Below are positions 45,851 to 57,102 of a stretch of DNA of 64,000 bases, piece after piece. How positions within the stretch are numbered: position 1 is the first letter of the stretch; every line of letters starts with the position of its first letter. The translations under genes were made by a program, and so were the position numbers. This DNA is from Suillus spraguei (taxonomy: Eukaryota > Basidiomycota > Agaricomycetes > Boletales > Suillaceae), in the NCBI GenBank assembly GCA_016800925.1, contig JABCPU010000028.1, positions 248,001-312,000 of the forward strand, written 5' to 3'. The notes below the pieces were generated by a model. That model did not search any database and had not been told where the DNA came from. It worked only from the letters and a program-made list of their open reading frames with translations.

Positions 45851-47410
45851 ACAGGATGTATCCTTGAGGAGGATCATTTATAGAAGCTTTGGGCACTTGT
45901 TGGCTTACAAATCACTACCCAAGTGGGATTATCCAATATGTTGGGATATCTGGTGAAATTTATGATTAGCTAATGTAAATTCTGTAAAGGGGATTCACCT
46001 CAGATTCATTGAGAAAAAAAAAAAGGAATCCGATGTCACATGACCTATGGCTGGAAATTCTGCATTGTGCTGACACACGGTTGCCATTGTGCTGCCTGCA
46101 CCTAACTTAGGGTTGGGTGTGGGAGTTGCTTACACTGACACTGAGAGCACTGAATTAAATAGTTGTTAAAAATTAAATTACTATAGAAAATTGTAATAAT
46201 CAAGGACTGAGGTGTTGACTGCATATTCTGTAGTTAGTAATATATCACAAAACATCCACCAGGCACCTAATCCCCTGACATATGGAAAAATTTACGATGT
46301 TGGCGGGTGCATCCATGCCCAGCTGGGAAGCCTGCCCAGAAGTTCGAGATTTACAAAATTTACAAATTTACTGTGTATGTCTCCTTCTCCTGCTGTCTTG
46401 CTACTTAAGGGTCTTATATGGAACATGTATACAGTGACAACACAACTGTACAGGGATAAGACTTCTTGCCAGTCCTTAAGTACATGGTCTCCGACTTTTC
46501 TGCTTTGTGGAGATAACGTGCTGAGTTCTTGGGTGGGTATCTTTCAATGGTCTTTCTCTTGAAGATCTGTGTGAAAGTGTTGAGTTTGAGATTTGAAGTA
46601 GTGTTGTATAGTAGGTATGTTTCACCCTAGTAGATCGTGTTTCAACCTATGAAAGTCTGTTTCAACTTTGTCGTGTTCTCTGAGTGTGTCCTTTTGTTGA
46701 AAGAGAGAGTCTTTAGATCTGTATACGTAAAGCTTAGTCTGAGAGCTGTTAGATATTATATAGTCAACCCTGTAAGGTAGTATATAATGTAGAGTAGATA
46801 TAGATTTCTTAGTCTTACTTCAAGGCTAGATTGCCTGCACTTTTATTCTTATGAAATCTCACACAGTAGAAGACAAGAATGAAAAATGGGAAGTTGTTAT
46901 TACAGGTGAAAATGGGCTCCTTATATATCTTTTGGAGGCCCTGCTTACTAAGCATGATTCTACACATAGATTGGTAAGAAACCTTCCTATTTAGTGTGTT
47001 GAGTCAGCTTATTTTATTAAGTACATTATAAATACAGTGAATTCTTACAAAGCATGACAAAAGGCTGTTGAGTCATCTCAGGGATTGGTCATGCAAAAGC
47101 TGACAAACCAAGCCTTTTGGGTGAGCTTACTCATCATTTTTATCAAGTACATTACAAATAAAGTTCAAATCTTACAAAGATCTTACAAAGATGATAAATC
47201 ATGACAAAACATGATGAGTCAAGTCTGAAAGTCTTATAAATCATCAAGTTTGAGGATAGAAAGTTCTGGAATAAAAATGAAAGGGGATAGAATATGAAGG
47301 AACTAAATCAAAAGTACAAAAAATATAAAAGACAATCAAAGTGTGAGCAAAATAATAGGACAACTTAGAGATATAGTATGGACTGTTGGATCTTTCCTAT
47401 CACTCCTTCT
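45851..47410. other. AT-rich repeat-derived spacer, no gene
   Basis: No coding region is supported. Around 46,985-47,240 two diverged copies of about 110 bp share AAGTACATTATAAATA-like and CTTACAAAG blocks, with many TGATGAGTCA/GTTGAGTCA motifs. Chromovirus A begins abruptly at about 47,415, so its missing 5' part was lost here. Confidence 0.45.
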
Positions 47411-47414
47411 TATA

Positions 47415-50400
47415 TCTTAGCTTGGTATGAATCTCATACCATGTATGACAGCGCAACATCATCAGAACCCATGTACAACTGCCGCAGGCAGTATCACTGA
47501 TTCTCACATTGAGAAATGCAAGAATGATTCTGAACCCGAAAGTCAGGTTAGACCTGAACCTAGTGAGCAATGGCCAGATAGAAGAACAGAAGTATGGAAA
47601 GAGAAAAGCTGATGAAGAACTTCAAGAATGAGATTGGAATGTACCTAAACTTTCCAAATACTTCCCTGATCAACCATGACAAGCTTCAATTGAGGAGATC
47701 CTGACAAAGAAGAAATGGCATCTACAAATGCCCAGGAAGAACCCATGCCCTCATTGATCCCAACAGAGGATGATGACCAATTCAACATGATGCAAGATGT
47801 CTGGCATGCGCCTGAAGTATGCAAATTTTCCTCTTATGAACTAGGAGATGGAGAATTCCTTGTGGAGTATGACACTGATGGAGTCAGTATGTGGATCATT
47901 GAAGAAGTATCCACGGACACACTCCTTACGCATGATGGAACTTCCTGACTTGAACAACTCCCCAACTACTCCACTATCTCTTTTCCTCCCCCAAAATACA
48001 GTAACAAGGCTCAGGAATTCACCACAGATGAGAAGGAGAAGAAAAAGAAACCCTTTGAAGAATTGGTCCCAGGATATTTGCACGACTTTGCAGACGTCTT
48101 CGCTAAAGACAGACTGAACGAACTACCCCCAAACACCCTGGTATTGATCATCGGATTGATACCAAACCCGGTTTTATCCCTCGCACGTCTAAGGTTTACC
48201 CGCTATCAGAGAAAGAATGCGCTGCCGTCAAAACATTTATTGATGAAAACATTGTGAAGGGCTTTATCTCAGAATCGAAGTCACCCCAAGCTAGTGGCTT
48301 CTTCTTTGTGGGAAAGAAAAGTGGAGAGCTACGTCCCTGTCAAGATTATCGCTATATCAATGATTGGACAGTCAAGAACACTTATCCGTCCTGCCTGCTT
48401 TCCATTTCCCTTGTCACCCACCTTCACAACACACATTTCTTTATGAAAATGGATATTCGGTCTGGTTATAACAATATTCGCATCCACCCGATTGTCATAT
48501 ACCATACTTCTAATCTCAGATCCGATCATATCCGTCCAGATCCGATCGTTTCCATATCCGTCCGGTCCACAGATCCTGTCCGGACCACCCTTCCGAATGT
48601 ACTCACTTCTCGCACCTTAACTCCCTGGTGAACATCTGCGTCTATCTCCTTTCGTCATTTCTCCTACTACCGGTACTCCGGCTGTTTATATTTCCGTCCT
48701 GTGTTACTTATCTGTTTCCTGTGTTCATTTCCGATTCATGCTTACTGATCCGCTGTGCAATAACTAATAGACTTCCGTTACACTTCGTACATAGCCCTCG
48801 GTCCCGGACTTGCTAATTATCCGTCTTAGATACTTACTGTATATAAACCACTTGTAGATCTCTGTAGAACCTTAGTTCGAATATCATCTTAGATTCTACT
48901 CATTCTGCCTCCTCCGGACTTAAGCCACTCTCCGCTTTAAGTCACCTTCCGAGACTTAGGATTGACTCCTATAGTCTATACCTCCGACTCTATCTTCGGA
49001 TAGTCCATCTCCGTTAGTTTCTAGTTAGGAACTCGTTCCAAAACTAGCCTTAAATCTCTGTCCTCTCCTTACGTTCTGAATTACCTTCGGACGTATTATA
49101 TCCGACACCTTCGGACACCCGGATCCGTCACGCCACCCCTTCCGGGTCTTCGGACGAATAACTCCTCCCTGAAATAAGGGGCATTACTCGAGAAAGGGGC
49201 ACAGTGTACGAACTGAGGCCAAAGCCCTTCGGATCTCTCTACCCTTGAGTACAGTCTTAACACCGATGATCACTGCAAAGCAGCATTTACCATGGAATTC
49301 GGCCTCTTTGAACTGAACATCATGTTTTTGGTCTCTGTAATTCCCTAGCAACTTTCCAAGCATACATGAATCACACCTTCCAACAAGAAATTAATGAAGG
49401 ATGGATGGTGATCTACATGGACGATATCCTGATTTTCTCTATGACAATGGCAGAACACCACAAATGAACTAGATGTGTATTGATGAAGATACAAAAGGAA
49501 CACCTGTTCCTGAAACTGGAGAAATGCACCTTCAATGCAGAAGAAGTGGAATACCTCAGAATGATAATTCGCCCTGGACAAGTTGCTATGGATACTGCCA
49601 AGACCAAAGGAATCACCAAATGGCCAATCCCAAAATCAGTAAAAGATGTTCGGTCATTCCTCGGCTTTTGCAACTTCTACCGCACATTCATTTCCCACTA
49701 CTCTGATATCACTCAACCCCTTATCAAATTAACAAAGAAAGATAAGGCCTTTGACTAGTCACCTGAATGTATGGACACCTTCAAAGAACTGAAATGACAC
49801 TTCACATCCCAACCGGTACTCCACAACCCTGATCCTTCCCAACAATTTGCTATCACTACTGATGCTTCACTCGTAGCTACTGGTGGGGTTCTCTTGCAGA
49901 CTGATGAGAATGGTGTTTATCACCCTTGCACCTATCTCTCACAGTCTTTGAACCCTGCAGAACACAATTATCAGATCTTTGATTGGGAATTACTTGCCAT
50001 TATCCAGGCATTGAACAAATGGCGTCATTACCTTGAAGGAAACCCACACCCTGTCCTGGCATTCACTGACCACAAGAACCTTCTGTATTTTAGAAGTGCA
50101 CAGAAGCTTACCTGCTGCCAAGCACATTGGCAATTGATTTTGTCAATTTATGACATTGAACTGCATTACATTGCAGGTACAAAATTAGCCGTACCTGATG
50201 CACTATCTCGCCGGCCCGACTATGACTCTGGCAAAGACAATAACAAGGACCAGACTCTCCTCCCTGATGCTCTATTCATTTGTCTTATCGACACAAATCT
50301 GAAGAATGTGCTATCATCCTCAGACCCCTTTGACAACCCTGTCTTTAAGACAGCTTCTGATGCCCTTGATGGTGTGTGCCTTCCTCCTATGAAGTCAGCA

Positions 50401-51469
50401 CTCTCTGATTGGAAGATTGAGGAGAATGTCCTCTATTACAAGAACCGTGCTTACATTGCTCCAGCACATCACACTAATATCTTACAATGATGTCACAATC
50501 ACCCTACCGCAGGGCATCCCAGTAGGTTCAAAACAGAAGAACTCGTAAAACAAGAAGCCTGGTGGCCTGCTATGGGCTCCTATATCCAGAAATACATAGA
50601 GGGTTGCGCCCTTTGTCAGCAAATGAAAGCAGATACTCACCCCATCCGACCTCCACTTACTCCAATTCCATCCTCTGTGACTCAACCATTCTCCCAGGTC
50701 TCTATGGATCTGATCATTGACCTCCCTGTCTCTGGAGGCTTTGACAGTATCATGGTCATGGTAGACCATGACCTTATGAAGGGGTAATTATTATCCCTTG
50801 CTTGAAAACCATCAACTCTGAAGGCATTGCCAAACTATTCTTGAAGCACATCTATCGCTGATTTGGCCTCCATGACAAAGCCATCTCGGATTGTGGTCCA
50901 CAGTTCCTATCACGCTTCTCAAAAGAACTTGCACGACTCCTTGACTATGTCATTGCCCCATCTACAGCATATCATCCACAGACTAATGGTCAAACAGAAC
51001 AGCTCAACCAAGAGCTAGAAACGTACTTGCACATCTATTGTGCAACAACCCTGAAGATTGGGTAGAGCACCTACCAATTGCTGATTTGTGCATAACCACT
51101 GAAAACATGATGCAAGGAATGGATTACCATTCTATTTGATGATGGGATACGAGCCACAAGCTATTCCCCATCTGATCCCCAATTCAACCATCCCTGCCGC
51201 AGAAGATCAAGTACAATCCCTGCAGAAGATAAGAGAAGAAGCAATTGCTTGCCATAAAATCGCCATGCAGACAATGGCCAAACGATCCTGAGGAGAAAAG
51301 TACACCCCATGGAAGATCAGAGACAAAGTCTGGCTGTCTGCAGCTAATCTTAGACTGAAACTCCCATCACGGAAGCTCACACCAAAACAATATGGACCTT
51401 TCCCTATCACTGCAGTTCTGTCACCTATCATGTTCATGCTCAAGCTTCCTCCACAGTGGAAGATCCACT
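47415..51469 (+). mobile_element. Chromovirus A (Ty3/Gypsy), pol part before the B insertion
   Basis: Defective pol on the plus strand; gag and protease are missing (5' truncated). Reverse transcriptase: FADVFAKDRLNELPP, GFFFVGKKSGELRPCQDYRY, MKMDIRSGYNNIRIHP, then (after the LTR-A insertion) MVIYMDDILIFS with both catalytic Asp present. RNase H: TDASLVATGGVLLQTDENG, NYQIFDWELLAIIQALNKWR, FTDHKNLLYF. Integrase: zinc part CALCQQMKAD, core [20 protein letters not shown] and DCGPQFLSRFSKELARL, YHPQTNGQTEQLNQEL. Stops at, for example, 49,757 and 50,488 and a G4-run frameshift near 50,785 inactivate it. The element resumes at 61,545. Confidence 0.88.
48493..49262 (+). mobile_element. Solo LTR-A, copy 3, TSD CCGAT, inside reverse transcriptase of A
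   Basis: 770 bp, TGTCATATACCATACTTCTA to GTACAGTCTTAACA. CCGAT repeats flank it exactly (48,488-48,492 and 49,263-49,267). Removing it and one repeat rejoins the reverse-transcriptase reading NNIRIHP to D-D-H-C-K-A-A-F. The TATA box is at 48,839-48,848. Confidence 0.93.
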
Positions 51470-51936
51470 TGTTATGAACTAGGATGGTGTCACCAGCACA
51501 GTGAAAAGACACAGATGGTCTGCTGGGAAGAGTACAAGGAACTAGTTCCAAGTACGATCAAGGGTTCAGCCTCAAAGATAAGTCTAAGAAGTTCTATGAG
51601 AATAGAGACTAAGACTAAGGAGTGGTTAGACTTAGAGATGATTCAAGACAACTAAGGATTGGAGATCCTTAGTGAAGAGGAATCCAGGTAAGCCCCAGTA
51701 AGATTAAAGTGGGGAAATACAAGTGTAATACACTGTGCTTAAATAAGACTGTATGTGCGCACAGACCATGTAATCATGGGAAATATACTGCATATCCTAA
51801 TAAGGAAGGCATGTATTGTACAGACACATTGAAGTGTATGAGTCAGTGATTTAGCATACATGTCTGATAAATCAAACAAGAACAAAGAAATGACATAGGT
51901 AAATGAAAATAAATAGGGGTACATACAACTGTAACA
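51470..51936 (-). repeat. 3' LTR of chromovirus B (LTR-C family)
   Basis: 467 bp, same length as the 5' LTR at 61,078-61,544. Read on the minus strand it has the order promoter, TAGAAC motif, end GTTCATAACA, like the plus-strand LTR at about 62,965-63,462. Differences from the 5' LTR are mostly CA versus TG. Confidence 0.92.
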
Positions 51937-51959
51937 TTACCCCCTTGTTAAGTGTAAAG

Positions 51960-54200
51960 CCACCAGCTTTACTCATCTCTATTATGGTCGTAGATGGTGT
52001 CATAGTCGTCGTAGTTAGCAATGTCTTCATCAGTGGCACTCCCACCTAACATATAGGCTGCCTCTTCTGCAGCTATCATTCTTGCTCGATGACCTTCTTT
52101 TCTTCTTTGACAGTTAATAAGATATTGCTCCCACCTATGGAGTGCATCATAGAAACCATCATCTTTCCAAGTGAGAGTGAAGGGAGGATTGCCGTGTCAA
52201 TCAGGGCAGTAATGGGAAAGATGTGTGGGTGCCCATCGTTCACAAACTTGACATTGATAGTTGGGACAGTTCTTCTGCCAATGTCCATAAGTTCCACAGA
52301 TACGCATTTCATATTTTCATTGGTATTAGAGACCAACATGCGAAGAGGTGATGGTGAGATGACAGCAGGAGGACTGGTAGAACAGGTGTGCTTCTTCCTG
52401 GTAGGTGACAATGGGGAAGTGGATCCGAGATCCTTTACTAGGACTTGTGCGGTTGGGTCTGCTGACCTGAATGATGCTGGAATGGACATTGGTGGGTGAA
52501 TATGAAGGTCTTTAAGACGAGGACCAAGCGTGATTAGCTCAGCAACCTTGATCCCTAATTCTTGAGCAGCTTTGCACTGCTCTTTGGTACAAGGCTTGTA
52601 TAGCCAGACAGGGTGTTCTTCTGTGATAGATGCAACAATGGGGGATGGAGTATGCAGGTGTTACAAGAACACCTTCTTGCCCCCTACTATCATTTTTCCT
52701 CCTATGTGTTGCCGTCTACTCTCATCCCGACGAGGCCTCCATCCTCATCCTCCACTATCTCATATGGCTCACCATCGTCACTCCTTACCTCGTCTATGCT
52801 CGCCTTCTCCATCGCCGCTAAATGTGCCCTCTTTGCATGCCTTCCACCTCCTTCACACCTATATGCGCCTTTTGCGTTTCTCGCGCTTCAAGCATCTTCT
52901 CTGCACTCGTCGTATTACTCTGCGCGTCAACATGTGCAACCTCCTGGTTCACGGGAACCCCCATTGGCTCTCAAAGACATTCTGGTGTCATCTTATGCTT
53001 ATGCTTTATCCTTTTACCGTTTACCTTTCTTGACTTTGGCTCGTACCCTTTATACCTTCAGCTCTGCACCTATGACTCCCTTTTGCACATGCATGCTTTC
53101 ATTGGTTCATATGCCTCTGACTCATTCATGAGCATGCGTCCTCTTATTGGCTATCTGACTTCATACTTAATCTAGCGATACTTACATATCTGCGCTCCAC
53201 TTCAATCTTACGTATAAATACGTGCAGATAGCCTTGGTACTTCTTTAACTTGAATCTACTTGATCTTCGACCCTGAACTTCCTTTTAATAAGCTTTGATA
53301 AGCTTATTGTCTATACTTCGATTTCTTAGAAGCTCATTGCTTCTAAGTCTATTCATCATTGTAGAACCTGTCACTGAGATGTGGTTGTGAGGCAGCACAT
53401 CGTGCCCACCTCCAACCCAATGCAACTAGCACACTCCGTGCTAGGTGACTGATATGCATGGGCTGCTGCTCTTTATAGAGTGCTGTCGCAGACACCACTC
53501 AAGTTCCTTAGTGCTTCGCTAGGTCACTAACAGTGGGGAATCTAGAATGGATGTGGCCTTCTGCATGTCAGAAATGGCCTCTTCTACTAATCCTCTAGCT
53601 TCTCTGGTCTCAGCGACCAATTGCTGGATGGTTTTGATGATTGCAGAGGTAATTTGTCCAATTTCTTGAACAGCAGTATATAGGCCAGCAAAGGCAGCGA
53701 CATTAGAATGAGTGTGGATAAATGGTGGAGTCTGGAAATGGTCATATTCTTGCAGAGGGAGGTCGAGCAATGCCTGTCGCTGTGGCAACGTATGATAGCC
53801 ATTGCAAATCCCATAAAAGAACATGGAAGCAAAAGCATCCGTAAGCATGAATGCATTTCTGTAGGTGTAGGATCTGTTGGCGGGTGTAATATCTGTAACT
53901 TCATTGATAATGGTTTCAATAAGAGCAGTGGTACGGATCAGGTTGACAACAAGTAGGGTGGGGAAAGCATGTCTTTCTGTAAGGATTCTTTCAATTTCAA
54001 GGGCATGTCCCTCGCATAAGAGGGCAGCATCAATGTAAGAGGAATTGTTGATTTGTTTAGCAAGGGTACTGTAGTTTTCAACATCGGAGTCAGAATCATC
54101 GTGGCAACAGTGATGGGTGTAATGTAGGCAGTGGGAAAAGGCATATCAATTGGTTTTAGTTGATCAGATGCTTGAGCAGTTGATTGACTGAAGAACAATC
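51960..54200 (-). pseudogene. Extra ORF of chromovirus B between chromodomain and 3' LTR
   Basis: A coding region after pol that is not part of standard gag-pol. Segments in order on the minus strand: hydrophilic N-terminal part (AYITPITVATMILTPM, 54,120), then GICNGYHTLPQRQALLDLP with FAGLYTAVQEIGQITSAI and EEAISDMQKATSILDSP (53,848-53,540), interrupted by LTR-D. Then HPVWLYKPCTKEQCKAAQEL and a C-terminal zinc module: CGTYGHWQKNC followed by CQVCERWAPTHLSHYC (about 52,310-52,205). Removing LTR-D with one target repeat keeps the frame open across the junction (DSPHTPSPIVASITEEH). Frames change elsewhere, so the present copy is dead. The same module occurs in chromovirus A (62,220-62,933). Function unknown. 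Confidence 0.65.
52659..53532 (+). mobile_element. Solo LTR-D, 874 bp, inside the extra ORF of B
   Basis: TGTTACAAGAACACC...GCTAGGTCACTAACA, with a TATA-like ACGTATAAATACG (53,211) and ATTGTAGAACCTG (about 53,358). Flanks are GCAGG (52,654-52,658) and GTGGG (53,533-53,537): a 5-bp duplication that matches if the original was GCGGG and its CG decayed to CA on one side and TG on the other. Open frames on its plus strand are not recognised as genes. Confidence 0.75.
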
Positions 54201-54229
54201 AGAGTGAATGTTGCTTCTTATAAGTGTTC

Positions 54230-54420
54230 AAAATTCAAGCGGAGTTCTTCAAGTTCTTTTCTGGGAGCCATTCATTATCTCCAGATGAGTATCCTTTCCA
54301 TGTCACAAGGTATCTTTGGTGACTGCCAGTGCCTTTATGAGAGAGAATAGCTTTGACTTGTATTCTTCTTCTTCTTCGATGATATCAGGTGGGGGCTCTA
54401 GGAAGTTCGGACCATGCACA
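54230..54420 (-). pseudogene. Chromodomain at the integrase C terminus of chromovirus B
   Basis: The minus strand reads an acidic EPPPDIIEEEEEYKS, then the chromo fold: ALSHKGTGSHQRYLVTWKGY and SSGDNEWLPEKNLKE. The aromatic/W-K-G-Y-S pattern matches chromodomains that tether chromovirus integrases to methylated-histone chromatin. Chromovirus A has the same domain at 61,630-61,803, though there W is a stop in VT*KGYSSGDNEWLPEG. Confidence 0.75.
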
Positions 54421-54729
54421 TCGTTTTTGCTATAGGATAATAATAAGACAGAAGCATGGAACATGGGGTGGATTTTCCACTGCGCTGGAAGTCGGAGTTT
54501 GAATGTGATGGGAGATAGGACTTCAATAATTGGGAATGGTCTGTATCATTTCGGTGTGAGTTTCTGAGATGGAAGTTTCAGTCTGAGATTAGCTGCTGAT
54601 AACCAAACCTTATCTCCTATCTTCCATGGTGTGTACTTATCTTTTCGGAATCATTCGGCCATTGTTTGCATGGCAATATTAATGTTATGACAAGCAATTG
54701 CTTCTTCTCTTATCTTCTGCAGAGATCGT

Positions 54730-55662
54730 TGTAAAGATTCAACCTAACCTGGCTGTAGATAAACTACCTCCTAAGTAGTATGTGTGGTCTTGCGCTCCAT
54801 CTAGTCTGCTTCACTTGTCAAACAAGAGCGTTCGACCCTAAAGGGGGATGCCTGTTAATATAGTCTAATTCAAGTCAAACCAGTGAGTGAATGTAGTGTT
54901 GTAGTCAGTGGTAAGCTGCTGCAGCTAGTGATGATGCCGCAGGAACTAGCGTGGTAAGTAGCAGTACTAGCGTCATTGAAACAATGTCAGTAACTGTATC
55001 ATCGAGCAAGTGGTGATGAGATGAGCAATAATATCAGCAGTAGTGGTAAGGTGCAAGCAGTGCAAAGAAACAGTAAAGAAGGCTGCAGTACTTTCAGCGG
55101 TAAAGTAGTGGTGTGCATGAAGTTCAGTCAATATAGGGGTCAAGGATCTAGCAGTATGCCAGTGGTAATGGTGAACGAGCGAAATTGATTAACGAGTGGT
55201 AAAGAACTTTAAAGACTAAGTCTACTACTGGGTAGATCCAGAGCTAGACACTAATTCTGACCTATAGTAGGTGAAAATAAGGTACTGTATCGTGCGGGCT
55301 ACGCAGTGCTTATATCCTAAATCATATGTACTTGGAATGCTTTAGGCGAAATCAGTAGTGCTCGAGTGCAGTAACCGCCATATGTAAACGTAGCGCAAGG
55401 CAGCTGCAGCATGAGGCAACATGTAATAAGACTTGCCATGGAATCAGTGATAACGAACATAAAACAAACTATGCAGCAAGGACATGGAAGGACATTGGTA
55501 TGTGGAATGTGGTGCGGCAGTTGGGACGGTGTGTGGTAAGCGTGGGATGCCGCTGGCAATGCTAAAGGGGTAAGACGGCCATGGACAAGTGGTAACTCCT
55601 ATAGACGTGAGATGAGTGCTAAAAGGTAGGGTTTCGAGGTCAGCGCCAATATATTCGTTACA
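54730..55662. mobile_element. Solo LTR of family E, copy 2, inside integrase of B
   Basis: 933 bp with TGTAAAGATTC and ...ATATTCGTTACA ends; inverted relative to copy 1 (42,904-44,037). Flanks are TCGT (54,726-54,729) and TTGT (55,663-55,666), a 4-bp duplication with one CG-to-TG change. Removing it aligns integrase of B (V-x-S-L-Q-K-I-R) codon for codon with that of A. The interior has many AGTGGTAA-like motifs. Confidence 0.75.
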
Positions 55663-56262
55663 TTGTACTCGCTCTTCTGCAGCAGGGACAGTTGAGTCAG
55701 GGATCAGATGAGGGATGGCACGTGGTTCATATCCCATCATCAAATAGAATGGTGATGCATTCCTTGCATCGTGTTTTTGGTGGTTGTGTACGAATTCAGC
55801 AATTGGTAGATGTTCTATCCAATCTTCAGGGTTGTTGCAACAATAAATGCGCAAATATGTTTTGAGCTCTTGGTTGAGCCTTTCAGTTTGACCATCTGTT
55901 TGAGGGTGATATGCAGTAGATGGAGCAATGACATAATCAAGAAGTTGGGCAAGTTCCTTTGAGAAGCGGGATAAGGACTGCGGACCTTGATCCAAGATGA
56001 CTTTGTCATGGAGTCTGAATCAGCGATAAATGTGCTTCAGAAATAATTTAGCAACACCTTCAGAAGTGATGGTTTTTAAACATGGGATAATAATTACCCC
56101 CTTTGTAAGGCCATGGTCTACCACGACCATGATACTGTCAAAGCCTCCAGAGACAGGGAGGTCAGTGATTAGGTCAACAGAGACCTGGGAGAAAGGTTGA
56201 GTTGCAGAGGAGGGGATCGGGGTAGGCGGAGGTTGAACAGGAAGAGCATCTGCCTTCATTTG

Positions 56263-57010
56263 TGTCATATACCATACTTCTGATCTCAGATCCGATTGAT
56301 CCTACTTCTGTCCGGTCCACAGATCCTGTCTGGATCACCCATCCAAAAGTGCCCACTTCTCGCACTCTAACTCCCTTGTGGATTCTGCGTCTATCTCCTT
56401 TCATCATTCCTCCTGTTTCCGGTATTCTGGCTGTGTATATTTCCATCCTGTTTCACTGATCCATTACCTGTGTTTCATTTCCGACTCGTGCTTACTGATC
56501 CGCTGTGCATTAACTAATAGACTTCCATTATACATTGTACATAGCCCTTGGTCCTGGACTCGTTGATTATCTGTGCTAGATACTTACAGTATATAAACCA
56601 CTTGTAGATCTCTGTAGAACCTTAGTTCGAATATCATCTTAGATTCTGCTCATTCTGTTCCTCCAGACTTGAGTTACTTCCAACTCCAGTTTATCTTCCA
56701 AGACTTAGAATTGATTCCTACAGTCTACATCTTGACTCTATCTTCAGTAGTCTACCTTTGTTAGTTTCTAGTTAAGGGACCTGTTCCGAGACTAGTCTTA
56801 ATCCTCATTCCATCTCCACATTCCAGATAACCTTTGGATGTGTCATATCCGAAACCTTTGGACATCCGGATCTGCCACGCTACCACTTCCAGATCTTCGG
56901 ACATTTATCCTCCCTCTGAAATAAGGGGCATTACTCGGGAAAGGGGCACAGTGCACGAACTGAGGCCAAAGCCCTTCGGATCTTTCACCCTTTGAGTATG
57001 GTCTTAACAA
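56263..57010 (+). mobile_element. Solo LTR-A, copy 4, TSD ATTTG, inside integrase of B
   Basis: 748 bp, TGTCATATACCATACTTCTG to GTATGGTCTTAACA, flanked by exact ATTTG repeats (56,258-56,262 and 57,011-57,015). It carries the TATA box (CAGTATATAAACC, about 56,587). It lies in the same plus orientation as the other three LTR-A copies. Confidence 0.92.
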
Positions 57011-57102
57011 TTTGTTGACAAAGGGCGCAACCCTCCATGTATCTCCAGTTGTAAGAACCCATAGCAGGCCACCAGGCTTCTCGTTTTATGAGTTCCTCAG
57101 TT

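Larger units (their letters stand above)
54421..57102 (-). pseudogene. Integrase of chromovirus B, split by two LTRs
   Basis: The zinc-binding part (ALCQQ then [18 protein letters not shown]) is split by LTR-A at the CQQ/MKAD junction. The core has [20 protein letters not shown] with VVDHGLTKG, then QSLSRFSKELAQLLDYVI, APSTAYHPQTDGQTERLNQE (catalytic Glu region) and LPIAEFVHNHQKHDARNASP. LTR-E interrupts after EERVQ. The C-terminal SH3-like part (54,720-54,440) leads into the chromodomain. Frame changes occur at several points. Confidence 0.8.

Noticed and set aside
52572..53175. Several overlapping plus-strand frames of 117-172 codons with hydrophobic content
   Set aside because: They lie wholly inside solo LTR-D, in three frames at once; pyrimidine-rich composition explains the openness.
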